A program made the position numbers and the translations under genes. From Nemertoderma westbladi (Eukaryota > Xenacoelomorpha > Nemertodermatida > Nemertodermatidae): a stretch of 64,000 nt of DNA. How positions within the stretch are numbered: the stretch's first letter is position 1; each line of letters starts with the position of its first letter. This document shows, piece after piece, positions 21,069 to 30,772 of the stretch. The stretch is from contig JAUCBJ010007936.1 of assembly GCA_032718475.1 (NCBI GenBank), positions 62,001 to 126,000 on the forward strand. The letters run 5' to 3'. The notes beneath the pieces were generated by a model. The model made no database searches, was not told the DNA's origin, and worked only from the letters and a program-made list of their open reading frames with translations.

Positions 21069-23038
21069 CTAAGTTTCTCTCCATTAGATAGCACAGAGTT
21101 CTGTATGTTATCTTTATAATATTCATTAAAAGGTAACCATTTCATCTCATCTCCATTGAACTTGACTATCTCTCCCACCTTTACCGCTTGCCGGGCTTCG
21201 GTTCTAGCCATTTGACGCGTAAAACTTTCTTGGGCCATCGTGTTATTTAATATCGAGTTATCGGTATATAAATTTCTCGGATTATGATCAGGTCTATAGG
21301 GAATGTCATTATCAACAGGTCTATAATTACCCTTAATAGGGTTCACTATAGGAGTTTCTACTTCGCTAGCAGTATAGATGCGTGTAGGCTCCACACCTTG
21401 CGCATGAGATACTTCAGACCTAACAGGTTGACACATTGTTACAGGGGGTGGTGGTATACCCTTTTGTAAATTGACTAATTTATCGCGTTCTAGCGCGATA
21501 CTTTGCTGCACTTCTTGCAACTCTAACCTACTTTCCCTTACTGTGCCCTTGAATTGCTGAACGGTCTCCTGCATCTGCCCGAGCAGGAGATCCATCCCCC
21601 GCCGTCTCTCATCCACCCATTCGACCGCCGAAGCGGGAGTCGCCAACATTGTAGCGGGCGGACGAGGGACAACGGGCGACAAATCATGAATATTTCGCTC
21701 GGAGTCCAGGGCATGAACTGTCTCATGGGCTGTTCTGCTGGGCACAGGTAGCTTGGTACTGTGCAAAGGGAATTTAGAGGTAGGTTCAGGGAGCACAGGT
21801 GTCTCTATCACCGAAGGGGTGATTTCAAGAACAGGCCTAATTATTTCAGGCTCATCTACTATAGTAGGGAGTCTTTCTATTGTAATTATTTGGTCTGTGA
21901 GTTCTGTACTACCTAAGTTGGTGTTATTTAGTTGCCTTCTAACAGCTGGAGGCAAATCAGGCAATTTCTGACGGTGGGATGTTCTTTTACGTCTGCTTAG
22001 ACGAGATCTATTTCCTTTGCCTTCAGTATCGGTGGTATCGCCTTCCTCAGATGATGTATATCCCTGTCTTTTGGGAGTAGATCGATTCATCATCTGCATA
22101 TTACTAGCTGTTAACTGTTTATTTATGCAGTCTTGATTCTCCTGAATATTTTCCAGTTCTAATTGGGCGATCTCTTCAGCCGCTATCCGTTCTGCTTCTG
22201 CCGCTGCCATTGCCGCTTTTCTTTCAATTTCGGCTGCTTTTCTTTTCGCTTCTGCCTCTGCCGCTGCCGCTGCCGCTGCCGCTTTTCTTTCCATTTCGGC
22301 TGCTTTACTTTCCTCTTCGGCTGCTTTTCTTTCCGCTTCTGCAGCTGCTACTGCTGCTTTCTTTCTGTCTTCTATACGTTTTTTCTTTACTTGTTCTTCT
22401 TGGACTCTTGTGATGCGGAGTTGTTCATCAAATTTAGCTTGATTCGCAGCTCTCATATCCACATCAATTGCGTCCAACACAAGCTTGGTTCCTTCACTAT
22501 TAGGACTAAGTCCTTCTAACCTTCTCCTCAACTCTTCATCACCTAAAAAACGTTGATAGTCTGACAGATAGATGTCAATGGCATCCCTCTTATGCGGCTT
22601 CTCTGCCGTCGCTTCACTTTCCACTTGGGAAAAAGTAGCGTCTGTTGATTCTTCATAGGTTGGCCGCTCATCATAAACCTTATCCGCCATCTTCGCTCCG
22701 CGTTCGGGCGTCCGCTCATCAGTATCCGAACTACTGGAGCTATCGGGCCGCTGAAAACTAGGTTCTTGGCTAGGATGTTGCTGCTGTTTGACAGCTGCTT
22801 CTTGATCCCGCTTGACTTGGGCCGGAGTGCCGATGATAGACCTACGGTGTTCTACTAGCCTAGGGTCTGACACTACTTCTGTAGGGATGGCCTTTCTTAC
22901 AGCAGGAGGTGACTTAGACTTGGATCTAGGATGTTCTATACTTGGATCTGGGTCACTGATCTTTTTAAGACACTGTCTAACAGTCATTCTAACACTATCT
23001 AGGAGACTATCCGACAGTGATTGGGTTGTGTCAGACAT
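20984..23038 (-). CDS. Gag-like coiled-coil protein, C-terminal Gag domain cut short
   Basis: Intact frame of 684 residues with ATG at 23038. The N-terminal 200 residues are polar and basic/acidic, with little order predicted by composition. Residues about 205-300 are a long E/K/A-rich coiled coil with repeats of the type ERKAAEEESKAAEMERK. A proline-rich segment follows. At about residue 619 begins VKFNGDEMKWLPFNEYYKDN, which matches the start of the DUF1759-type Gag domain of BEL/Pao elements (FDGDxxxWxxFxxxF). The domain is then lost at EKL, where the frame enters the 285-bp direct repeat and ends with GRATPWHGQGQ...PSWPNL. That tail is shared word for word with the other gag ORF at 25426-26400. 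The 684-residue product would be a truncated, non-autonomous Gag. A family role is inferred; no protease or RT follows. Confidence 0.6.
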   Translation of the reverse strand: MSDTTQSLSDSLLDSVRMTVRQCLKKISDPDPSIEHPRSKSKSPPAVRKAIPTEVVSDPRLVEHRRSIIGTPAQVKRDQEAAVKQQQHPSQEPSFQRPDSSSSSDTDERTPERGAKMADKVYDERPTYEESTDATFSQVESEATAEKPHKRDAIDIYLSDYQRFLGDEELRRRLEGLSPNSEGTKLVLDAIDVDMRAANQAKFDEQLRITRVQEEQVKKKRIEDRKKAAVAAAEAERKAAEEESKAAEMERKAAAAAAAAEAEAKRKAAEIERKAAMAAAEAERIAAEEIAQLELENIQENQDCINKQLTASNMQMMNRSTPKRQGYTSSEEGDTTDTEGKGNRSRLSRRKRTSHRQKLPDLPPAVRRQLNNTNLGSTELTDQIITIERLPTIVDEPEIIRPVLEITPSVIETPVLPEPTSKFPLHSTKLPVPSRTAHETVHALDSERNIHDLSPVVPRPPATMLATPASAVEWVDERRRGMDLLLGQMQETVQQFKGTVRESRLELQEVQQSIALERDKLVNLQKGIPPPPVTMCQPVRSEVSHAQGVEPTRIYTASEVETPIVNPIKGNYRPVDNDIPYRPDHNPRNLYTDNSILNNTMAQESFTRQMARTEARQAVKVGEIVKFNGDEMKWLPFNEYYKDNIQNSVLSNGEKLRGRATPWHGQGQNNTNKYNPNTPSWPNL

Positions 23039-24380
23039 GTTTGTTTACACAGTTGAATGCCTACGGCTATAAATACAGTTAAAGCAAGTCTAGTAATTCA
23101 GTATCACTGTTATCCTAATAATTAATTACCGATACTGCTACTCAGTGGAGCGTGATATATATATAATATATTAGAATACCGGTATGCTTATAGTATATAT
23201 AAGTATTATTACAGACTAGGTTTGTCACAGAATGCCGGTAGGTACTTTCAGCACAAATATATAAAAATATATAATAGGCCTATCGTGAATACCGGTATGC
23301 AGTTTACACTTATAGTATATATAAGTATAATTATTACAGACTAGAATTAATTACAGAATACCGTTATGAATTCAGCCTAAATTTATAGAAATAAATATAA
23401 TAAGCCTATGGTAAATACCGATATGTCAATTATTTTAGAATAATTGAATTTCTGAATATTTTAGGGTTACTTGGTTACTTTAACTTACTTTATTACCGTT
23501 ATTTAAGCAGTAGTCCAACTGATATTGAGACCTAGTTGTATAACAGGCCTACTATTTTATTAATAGATTTAGTGGATTTATATGTACCCATATGAGGGGT
23601 TTTGTTACAATATTGAAATAGATGTTACTATTTCTGGGAAGTAATCACTACACAAAAGCTGTGCGCTCTCAGTGAAGTGCTACTCATTAGACACTAAAAC
23701 AAATAATTCTAATTTACCTAAGTTACTTAATACTACAAATTACGTACAATTCGGGTTGAGATTACAATCTCTAAATAAACACAAAAAATTTAATTACAAA
23801 TACAAATTTTTAGGGTAATTTTACAAGAAGTCTACTAACCAGCCTAACAAAGGGTTAGAATATCTGATTATTACAACGGACAGGTTACTACGGTATTTGA
23901 AAATAATAAGTAGTAGTAAATATACTGCGTTGTCCAGATAGGAAAATACCACCGCCTGACGACCTATAACCGTATCGCTATAGGTACTACGTTATGTATC
24001 ACGGAGTGTTCCTACCTAGAGATTAATTACCGCGGTCTACCAGAACCAACGTGCCTATTAACCACTTTACAACACAAATATACTGCCTACACACTAATTG
24101 CTTTCGGAAAGCACTGTACACTAAACCCTAAATTAGGTACAAGTACTTGTACAACATAATAATTAGTAGTTAAAAATACTTGAACAGCTAAAAGAACCAC
24201 GGTATCTGCCGGAGTGACTAAAGCATAAAATCTCCAGTCTTTACCTACGCCGAGCAGCCCTGATGTAGTACCGGGGTTAGTTTAACTATAACGGTATGTA
24301 TAACAAACACAATTACTGTAGGAATAAACTTGGGGAATGAATGTTGCGAATAATAGCATAAACTCTGAATAATAAATATT
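23039..24380. other. AT-rich leader-like region with a 122-bp repeat
   Basis: No gene. It has a direct repeat of about 122 bp (CTTATAGTATATATAAGTAT at 23187 and 23309, with nearby ATACCGGTATGC). It lies 5' of the 684-residue ORF and may be its untranslated leader. Confidence 0.5.
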
Positions 24381-24945
24381 ACGCTACGCGTACAAACTAC
24401 TCAAACAAAATGCAGACCAAATACTGACAGGCTACTATCAAGCCTAAACAAACTACGGTATATGCAGACTCCGAAATGATTAGTTAGTATGCGTTCTAAC
24501 CCAGTAGTACGACTTATTCTTTCACAGGGGGTTTACCTCACAGCACTTGAAGCCCCTACGTTCCCAACTAGCACTTGATCGGACAGATGCTCTACACACA
24601 CCGAAATTTCCTCAAACCCAACAACAGTCAGACAACTATCCAGCCTACAAATTATCTAAATAAAATTATACGCTACCCGTACAGACTACACAAACAAAGT
24701 ACAGACCAAACGCTGGCAGACTACTATCAAGCCTAAATAAACTACAGTATGTGCAGATTCCAAAATGGTTAGTTAGTATGCGTTCCAACATGGTAGTACG
24801 ACTTATTCCTTAGGTGGGGATTGACCTTACAGCTCTGGCTGCCCCTACTTCCTAACCGTACTTTATCGGACAGACTCTACACACACTGCAATCCGTTCAG
24901 ACCCAACAACAGCCAGACAACAACAGTCCAGCCTACAATTGTCTG
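24381..24945. repeat. 289-bp tandem duplication
   Basis: Two diverged copies, starting ACGCTACGCGTACAAACTAC (24381) and ACGCTACCCGTACAGACTAC (24670). Shared words are ACTATCAAGCCTAAA, TTAGTTAGTATGCGTTC and AACCCAACAACAG. It is non-coding and lies in the presumed 5' region of the non-autonomous LTR element. Confidence 0.85.
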
Positions 24946-25226
24946 TATAGACTGAGCAAGCTTACACGCCTTCTGCTCAATACTGGCCTACAAATAAATA
25001 AAACTGACAGAAATAAGTAAAATCTCAATAAAAAACCAGGGCTGCAGTCCCTGATTAATTATTAAGGCCTACCGGTATATAATTATCAAAATCGAATAAT
25101 ACTGCTGTACCTGTACTGTAAGTACCGGTTCGGGTGATCCGGCAGTCAGGCCTACAGATTACCGGTCGACCGGTACTTTCGACTAGATTGCTTACACCGC
25201 AATCCAGAAGCATATATCTGTTAGTG

Positions 25227-25511
25227 TAGCGACACTGTTTTCAAGAGTATCTAGCTTATTGCGTCACGAAATTGCGGATTATGTCCTCTAAAGTACAAAT
25301 ACAGAAGAAATGGCTTTTATGTCCTCTAAAACACCAGTACAGCAAGGACACGGCCTTTTTATGCCTGGTAAACCAACCACAGAGTACTTTACGGGGAAAA
25401 TAATCGGCTAATTACGCAAAAGCTTTTACAGGTTTGGCCAACTGGGCGTGTTGGGGTTATATTTATTTGTGTTATTTTGTCCCTGTCCATGCCATGGTGT
25501 GGCCCTACCCC
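25227..25511 (-). repeat. 285-bp direct repeat, copy 2 (possible 5' LTR)
   Basis: Near-identical to 20784-21068, with only isolated differences. On the minus strand it starts inside the gag ORF at 25426-26400, replacing that ORF's own C-terminus with GRATPWHGQGQ...PSWPNL. If the two copies are LTRs, this is the 5' one and marks an insertion into the older gag gene. Confidence 0.85.
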
Positions 25512-26400
25512 CGGCTATCTGTGGACTGGCAGTCCCCTGCGTCGTTGCGTATAGTAGCGATTGTCTCAGCTTTGGTAATGCATTTGCCGCACTATGTTCT
25601 GGTTTCGGCCTGTTATATTCAGTCTTTGGCGCCCTCGCCAGACTATCCTCGCTGTAGACTGGGTCCGTGATCAGCTCTGCTTCATAATTGAGGAAGTTCG
25701 ACATTTCCTCTAGGCCCGGTTCCGCACCTTTCTTCTCCCGGGTGGAGAAGGCGATCTTCCACCCTTTGTTCCTTAGCCAGATTGGCAGTGCCTGCGCTAT
25801 CATGGTGATGTTATTCGACGCGTTGAGTTCATATGGCACATCCAATGTCTTTAGCACGATCAGCGCCTTCTTGACCTTATTTGCGAAAGTCTTTATACTA
25901 ACAGGGTTATCCTGTAGGCCACCTGATGTTATTCCCCTCAAGGTCTGCCGGATGATCTTGGCAGGGTGTCTGTATTCCCTGTCTAGGGCCCGCCATGCAG
26001 TCGTGAATCCGCCCTCGATACCTTGATACTGCCTTACGATATCGTATGCTGGGCCCCCTATGTAGACTTGTAAATATTTTAGGCACTCCGCCTGCGTCAG
26101 ATGTGTACTTAATATTTCATTACTGTACATGCATTGGAATTGCATGTATTCTTCCGGTCTGCTTCCATCGAATTTAAACGGCTCTACTGGTGGCAGCTCG
26201 ATCCTGGTCTTAAGTGCATCAATGAGTGTTGCCATTCCCATCGCGTGTGCTTCAAATGGGTTCGATGGATGGTGTACAGACTCTCCTGTTGTTGGGTGCG
26301 GGCCGCCCGTCAGGCTTGTCGACCTTTTCTGTGTCGGATATATCATTGGGGGTAACGGTCCCCTCCATATCTCCGTATCGCACGATCTACTCTGGTCCAA
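25426..26400 (-). pseudogene. BEL/Pao Gag, DUF1759-type domain, C-terminus replaced
   Basis: A 324-residue frame. Residues about 62-230 match the BEL/Pao Gag core: LKTRIELPPVEPFKFDGSRP, then EEYMQFQCMY, then LTQAECLKYLQVYIGGPAYD, then GFTTAWRALDREYRHPAKII. This is the pattern of lPkxxLPxFdGxxxxWxxF, KLxxLxxxLxGxAxxxI and AWxxLxxxYG known for this family. Gag packages element RNA in cytoplasmic particles. From residue 298 the sequence switches to a 27-residue tail (GRATPWHGQ...) that also ends the ORF at 20984. The CCHC/protease part normally found next lies 5.6 kb away at 19796, consistent with later insertion between them. Upstream parts of the same protein continue in other frames from 26465 to 29327. 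Confidence 0.75.
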
Positions 26401-26464
26401 GGGGTTCGGGGTTGGGGTTTTTATTCTCGGCTGAGTGTATTGCTGATATTGTAATGGGGGAATG

Positions 26465-27345
26465 TCACCCTGCCCCCCCCCCCCCCCTCCCCACCAGTGT
26501 TATGTTTGATACTGGGGTTGATGTTAATATATTGGGGCCCACACACCTAACGGCGATAATTCCCCCCTCCCCTGGGTATATGATATATCCCTGCATATTA
26601 TAGTCATACTGGTGTGCAGGTACCGGTACAGGCCTATCCACTTCTTGCCTACCTACTGGTATGTACGCCGCGACTTCCAGATCTAATCCCGTTGTTCGCG
26701 CTACCCTATCGCCTACACTATCTCTTCCAGCATGCCCTATAGTATGTGCAGTAAGGCCTACAGTATGTCCTGCAGTCTGCCTGTGTCCTTCCGGACCGAA
26801 GTTTAATCTTCTCGAATATTCCAAGAATTCCTCCCCTCGACAACCGTACTCTTGATTGGCAACTATATCCCGTCGGGAAGTTTCTCTTCGATCCTCTCTC
26901 CTGTCCTCGTCCCCGTACCGGTACATCCTGTACCCTTCTCCCGGTGTATGGTATATCTCATCAGGCTGCGTCTCTCCGGGGCGATGGCAATCTCCCAGAG
27001 TTCGACCCCACTGACTCTCTAACTCATCTCTGCTACCGACGGTTCGCTGTCCGTCCTCGCTCTCCGGTTGCTCGCAGCAACGCTTCTTCTATTCTCTTCA
27101 CTTCTTCTCTCTTCAGTATAGCGATCCCTCTCATGAGATCTCTCTTCGACCTCCCGGTTAAACTCCACTGTCCTTCTTCCGTCTTCCGACTGGGCTCGAC
27201 GTCTTGTCGCTCGCCCGCTCACGACGCCAACCTCCCTCTCTCTACCCAGTTGGACGCTCCTGGGGATATTCACAATCTCCCTACTATTATCCGTTGTCGG
27301 GTGCCGTGGTTCACCTAACTCGCCCCGCGCACTATCTGCCGACAC
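26465..27345 (-). pseudogene. Gag N-terminal disordered region, frameshifted (part 3)
   Basis: Two minus-strand frames. One at 27345-27019 is rich in R/E (RREVEERSHERDRYTEERR type). The other at 26926-26465 starts MYRYGDEDRREDRRET and ends in a glycine run. The glycine codons lie in the 15-base C run at 26473-26487, where the frame is lost before the Gag core at 26400. No domain is recognised. Position and orientation make this the spacer between the leader ORF and the DUF1759 core. Confidence 0.5.
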
Positions 27346-27389
27346 CTGTGGGGCATTCTCTGCCCCCTCCCCCTCTCGCCACTAATCTC

Positions 27390-28061
27390 TCATGGTGGGG
27401 TGCCCATAGCCCCCCCCCCCCCCCCCCATTCGCCACTTCTTACTTCACTACCTCCGCTTCTACACCCCTCTCTAGTCGATGCACTATCTCTACTCCGGCT
27501 GGGTCTGCTCACCCCCGCCTCTCCCTGTGCGACTGCGTGGCCTTGCAGGCTCCCGTCGGGTTGACTCACCCCCACTGCTCCCTGCCTAACTACGTGGCCT
27601 TGCAGGCTCTCCCTGGTCGGATCACCTGTGTCCCCTACATTCATATTAATAGCACCGTTATCAATAATATTGTTATCTAAATTATTTAAATTATTTTGTT
27701 CAGAGTTATGGCTATTATTTGGAATATTTTGTATATTTAAATTAGAATTATTTGGATTATTTTGTTCGTTTAAATTAATATTATTTGGATTATTTTGTAC
27801 GTTTAAATTGGTATTATTTGGATTATTTTATACGTTTAAATTGGTATTATTTGGATTATTTTGCACATTTGAATCAAAATTATTATTACCGGGTAAAATA
27901 TTATTTCCTGCAACAAGGGTTTGATTAGGGTTGTCTACTACGGTACTATTAATATTAATTCCTTCTAACGTATTATTATTACCCCCCCCCCCCCCCCCCG
28001 CCCGTACAGTTACACCAGTCCTGGGTCTGTCGTCCGGTCCCTGTAAGTGGGGTATTAACAA
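27390..28061 (-). pseudogene. Gag region with Asn-rich repeats, one CAA-to-TAA stop (part 2)
   Basis: One frame of 223 codons from 28061 to 27390, broken once by TAA at 27828-27830. The middle is a run of 11-residue repeats (NLNVQNNPNNT type, 33-bp units). The other units have CAA (Gln) at the site of the stop, so the stop is a single C-to-T change on the coding strand. The N-terminal end has a glycine run from an 18-base C tract (27982-27999), and the C-terminal end has another from 27410-27427. Both are places where the frame slips into the neighbouring parts. Confidence 0.6.
27690..27890 (-). repeat. 33-bp coding minisatellite (Asn-rich)
   Basis: About five units of ATTATTTGGATTATTTTG plus ACGTTTAAATTGGT type, 33 bp each, so the protein frame is kept. 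It encodes NNPNNTNLNVQ-like 11-residue units on the minus strand. Confidence 0.85.
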
Positions 28062-28732
28062 ACGTTTCCATTACTTCTGGCTCCTCATAAATACTACCCG
28101 AACCAGCCTCACTCTCCGATAATCCTAACTTAGCCAGTTCTAACCGGTGCTTTTGTTTCGCCTGGTATTGCATAAGCCCCCTCAACCGGGTATGCATATC
28201 ATCCCGCATACGCTTTCCCGCTCTCTCTCTCTCTCTATCCTCTCGCAAACTTTGGTTCGCTAATTCTGCCTCCCTCGCCTCCCATTCTCTACGCTCGTTC
28301 TCTATTCTCATCTCCCGCTCTTTACTCTCCTTCTCTACTCTCGCCTCTCGCTCTTCATGCTTGTTCATCTCTCTCTCTTCCCACTCTCTACAGTTTCTCA
28401 CCACCCTCTCGGCCCTCTCTTTACACTCTCTCGCTAACTCTCTCTTTCTCTAATAATGCACTTCCCTCGTCCAGTTGCCTCTCCAACTCCTGCTGATCCA
28501 GCGCCACATGGTCTAGTTGACACGCCAGATCGATCTCTAACACCCTTCTTGCTTTTGCGGAGGATGTAGCAGACTTATCGGTCGTGATGGACTCCCGTCG
28601 CCTCTCTGTCCTACTAACTTTCCCCCGCTTTCTGGGGTTCTCGCTAACCTGTGTGTGACACCGAATCCTCGGGCTTAACCTCGGGTTCGCCGTCGTGCGG
28701 GTCCGCACTAACTTAATTCCACTAGCATCCAC
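27979..28732 (-). pseudogene. Gag N-terminal coiled-coil region, frameshifted (part 1)
   Basis: Frames at 28732-28421 and 28404-27979 join across a shift in the GAGA-rich stretch near 28430. The second is extremely rich in R/E (EEREMNKHEEREARVEKESK), a likely long single helix or coiled coil, and passes into the segment LRGLMQYQAKQKHRLELAKL. BEL/Pao Gags commonly have such an N-terminal coil. It ends in the poly-G tract. Confidence 0.5.
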
Positions 28733-28877
28733 TAATTAAGGCCCTACGTACACTACTTCAGGCTGCATTACCCCGGATCGCCACAATTCAAATAGTTCCG
28801 TGGCGACCCCCCTCACTCTCTCACTCGCCAGTTCACCCTGTCCAAAACGGACTAAATAGTGAAAGTGTTTATTCGAC

Positions 28878-29327
28878 TCACCTAGCCTCTCTCTGATGTA
28901 GTTTAGGCTGGTCTACCTTTCTCCCTTCCTTGGCCTCCTTAAGCAGTTTCTTGGTGGCGTTGTAGGCCCGTCGTAGCTGATCACTCAGCCCGACGTCCTC
29001 TTCACCGACTCTGCCTCCTCTCCTCATCCGGCGTCGTACTGGCGGCCCCACCGTCGCCGTTCCGGTGGGCCGTACGTCGCTCTCGGCCTGTGGCTGGCCG
29101 GCAACTTTGGTACTCAAACCGCCGTCGTGCGTCAACTCGTCTCTCCCTCGTGGTTGACGACCGCCCTCCGCTTGGGCTACCGGATCGTCCCTCTTCGGCG
29201 AATCTGGCGTCGCTGGCCGATACCGTCGCGTCGCGGCCTCACGGATCGTTTGGTTGGTGTCGTCTGGGGTCCGCGGCGTCGTTCTCTCTCCCTCTGGATC
29301 TCGGGGCATTCCTCCTTCACTCATCAT
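28878..29327 (-). CDS. LTR-element leader ORF, start of Gag region
   Basis: A 149-residue basic, proline-rich frame beginning MMSEGGMPRDPEGER, with ATG ATG 56 nt inside the LTR edge at 29383, the expected place for a first ORF. It ends KVDQPKLHQREAR. No domain is recognised. The region KLLKEAKEGRKVDQ is helical in character. A second truncated copy of its beginning lies at 17258. I treat it as the N-terminal part of Gag, separated from later parts by a stop; a separate small accessory protein cannot be excluded. Confidence 0.5.
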   Translation of the reverse strand: MMSEGGMPRDPEGERTTPRTPDDTNQTIREAATRRYRPATPDSPKRDDPVAQAEGGRQPRGRDELTHDGGLSTKVAGQPQAESDVRPTGTATVGPPVRRRMRRGGRVGEEDVGLSDQLRRAYNATKKLLKEAKEGRKVDQPKLHQREAR

Positions 29328-29382
29328 CCTTTCGCCGTCTTTTGGCAGTCACAGTTTTAGTTGGCAGGTGGCAGTTAATGAC

Positions 29383-30419
29383 TGTGACGGGATCAGAGAT
29401 CCCTCCCGACTGGGTTAGAAATGTACGCATCACCGTTCTGCTGGGGGATCGTGCTAGTAGCTTTGGCCGAGGCCGTTGGGGAAAAACAGTAAGAGTTTCT
29501 GTTGTCTCTCGATATTAATTAATATGGATGATAATAGCACGCCAGTAGATAATAAGCAGAAAATACAAGTTAATTGTTACCGGTATGGCAGTGGAGGTGA
29601 TTAACCCTTTGAGCCCTAAGGACGTATATATACATCCTCAACAGTGTCCTAAGGGCGTATATATACGTCCTGGTGTTAATTGCTGCCAATGGGGATGATT
29701 CGAGTTTAGGTTATTCTAGCAGTGTTTATCCATCGCTTAGGACACTATACTACCCGTTTTAGTTAAAAAAAAAGTGATCTGGAGTTTGAGTTAGAGGTTG
29801 GAATTCAACCAATCAGTGATGAGCTCCTTTTCAGAGAAAGCAGGCTGCATATTGAAAGCAGATTGATTGTACCTTGTACAGTAGGATATGGCAGAGGTTT
29901 GAATGAGTAGCCCTTGAGAATTCCAACCAATCAGATTTTATTTCCCTGTCAAGCTTTCCACTGTAATAATCTACTTTGTAAATAAATAAATACATGACTG
30001 AAAAGTGAAAAGTGAAAACCTGGTATTCTTCATATTGGTGAATTACGTAATTGTATTTCGTAAATAGAATAATGGGTATGATGATTGTTCCTGTACTAGC
30101 ATCCTGGTGGAATATTGTGGCAATTCTGCAATAATGAAGCTATATTGCATTTTAGTATTACAATAATTATTAATTTATATTTATCATTCATTCACAGTTT
30201 ATATCCAGGGCTCTATCTGCCTTGATAAATACTTTGCAGATTATCATAAATAAGTCATATAGAATATACCATTTAATTATTTAATTATTAATTACGATTA
30301 TACTATTTAAAAAAGGGCCTAGAAACCAAAGGGTTAACTATAACCGGTCTGCAATGACTGAACTGAATAGCACAACTGACCGGTAAACCAGTAATTTAAG
30401 ATAATATATGATTAACACA
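29383..30419 (-). mobile_element. 5' LTR interrupted by a MITE
   Basis: Plus strand reads TGTGACGGGATCAGAG to GATTAACACA. Removing the 733-bp insertion (29605-30333 plus one TTAA) leaves about 304 bp that aligns end to end with the LTR at 8526-8826. The Gag leader ORF starts 56 nt inside it on the minus strand, so this is a 5' LTR. The inward 18 nt (GTCATTAACTGCCACCTG on the minus strand) should hold the primer-binding site; I do not recognise the tRNA. Confidence 0.8.
29605..30333. mobile_element. Complete TTAA-flanked piggyBac-like MITE
   Basis: Flanked by TTAA at 29601-29604 and 30334-30337. Ends are CCCTTTGAGCCC and, inward from the right, CCCTTTGGTTTC. The LTR at 8526-8826 is the empty site with a single TTAA (CATTAACTAT), which proves insertion. 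Subterminal near-palindromes AGGACGTATATATACATCCT and AGGGCGTATATATACGTCCT are present. It is 729 bp with no coding frame, hence non-autonomous. Confidence 0.9.
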
Positions 30420-30772
30420 ATAATTTTTATTGTCCGTTTAAATCCTTTTTTTGTCCTTTTTTTTTTTTATTTTTTTATGTCCTCCAAAAATCTAATGTTA
30501 GGTTCCATGCTACCGGTTTCTCTACTGCTGTTCTCTCAGGCTATCAGTACCGGTATTAGTATATATAGCACTATTTTGCTGTATTGTATGTACAGATGTA
30601 GGTATAAAGCAGGCATTTCTGTATTTTAGTACCGGTACCGCCACCGGTACTGCTGTAGGCCTACTGTTTAGCCTACCATTTAAATACGGTACTGGTAGGC
30701 CTACCGGCTGACCGGTTGTTTTGGTTAGAAAATCCCGCCTCTGTAAACTGTTCCTTTCCCTGATTTGGTAAA
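30420..30772. other. Gene-free stretch before the LINE ORF
   Basis: Contains a T-rich run (30447-30478) and several ACCGGTA and TAGGCCTAC words common across this window. It may be the LINE 5' untranslated region in its last part. Confidence 0.4.

Noticed and set aside
22163-22519. Cys/Phe-rich plus-strand ORF, like a secreted peptide
   Set aside because: It is the antisense of the A/E/K-rich coiled coil in the gag-like ORF (GCN codons read backwards).
29383-30102. A 720-bp LTR ending at CTAGCA
   Set aside because: TG/CA ends fit, but comparison with 8526-8826 shows that this end lies inside the MITE. The true LTR is about 300 bp.
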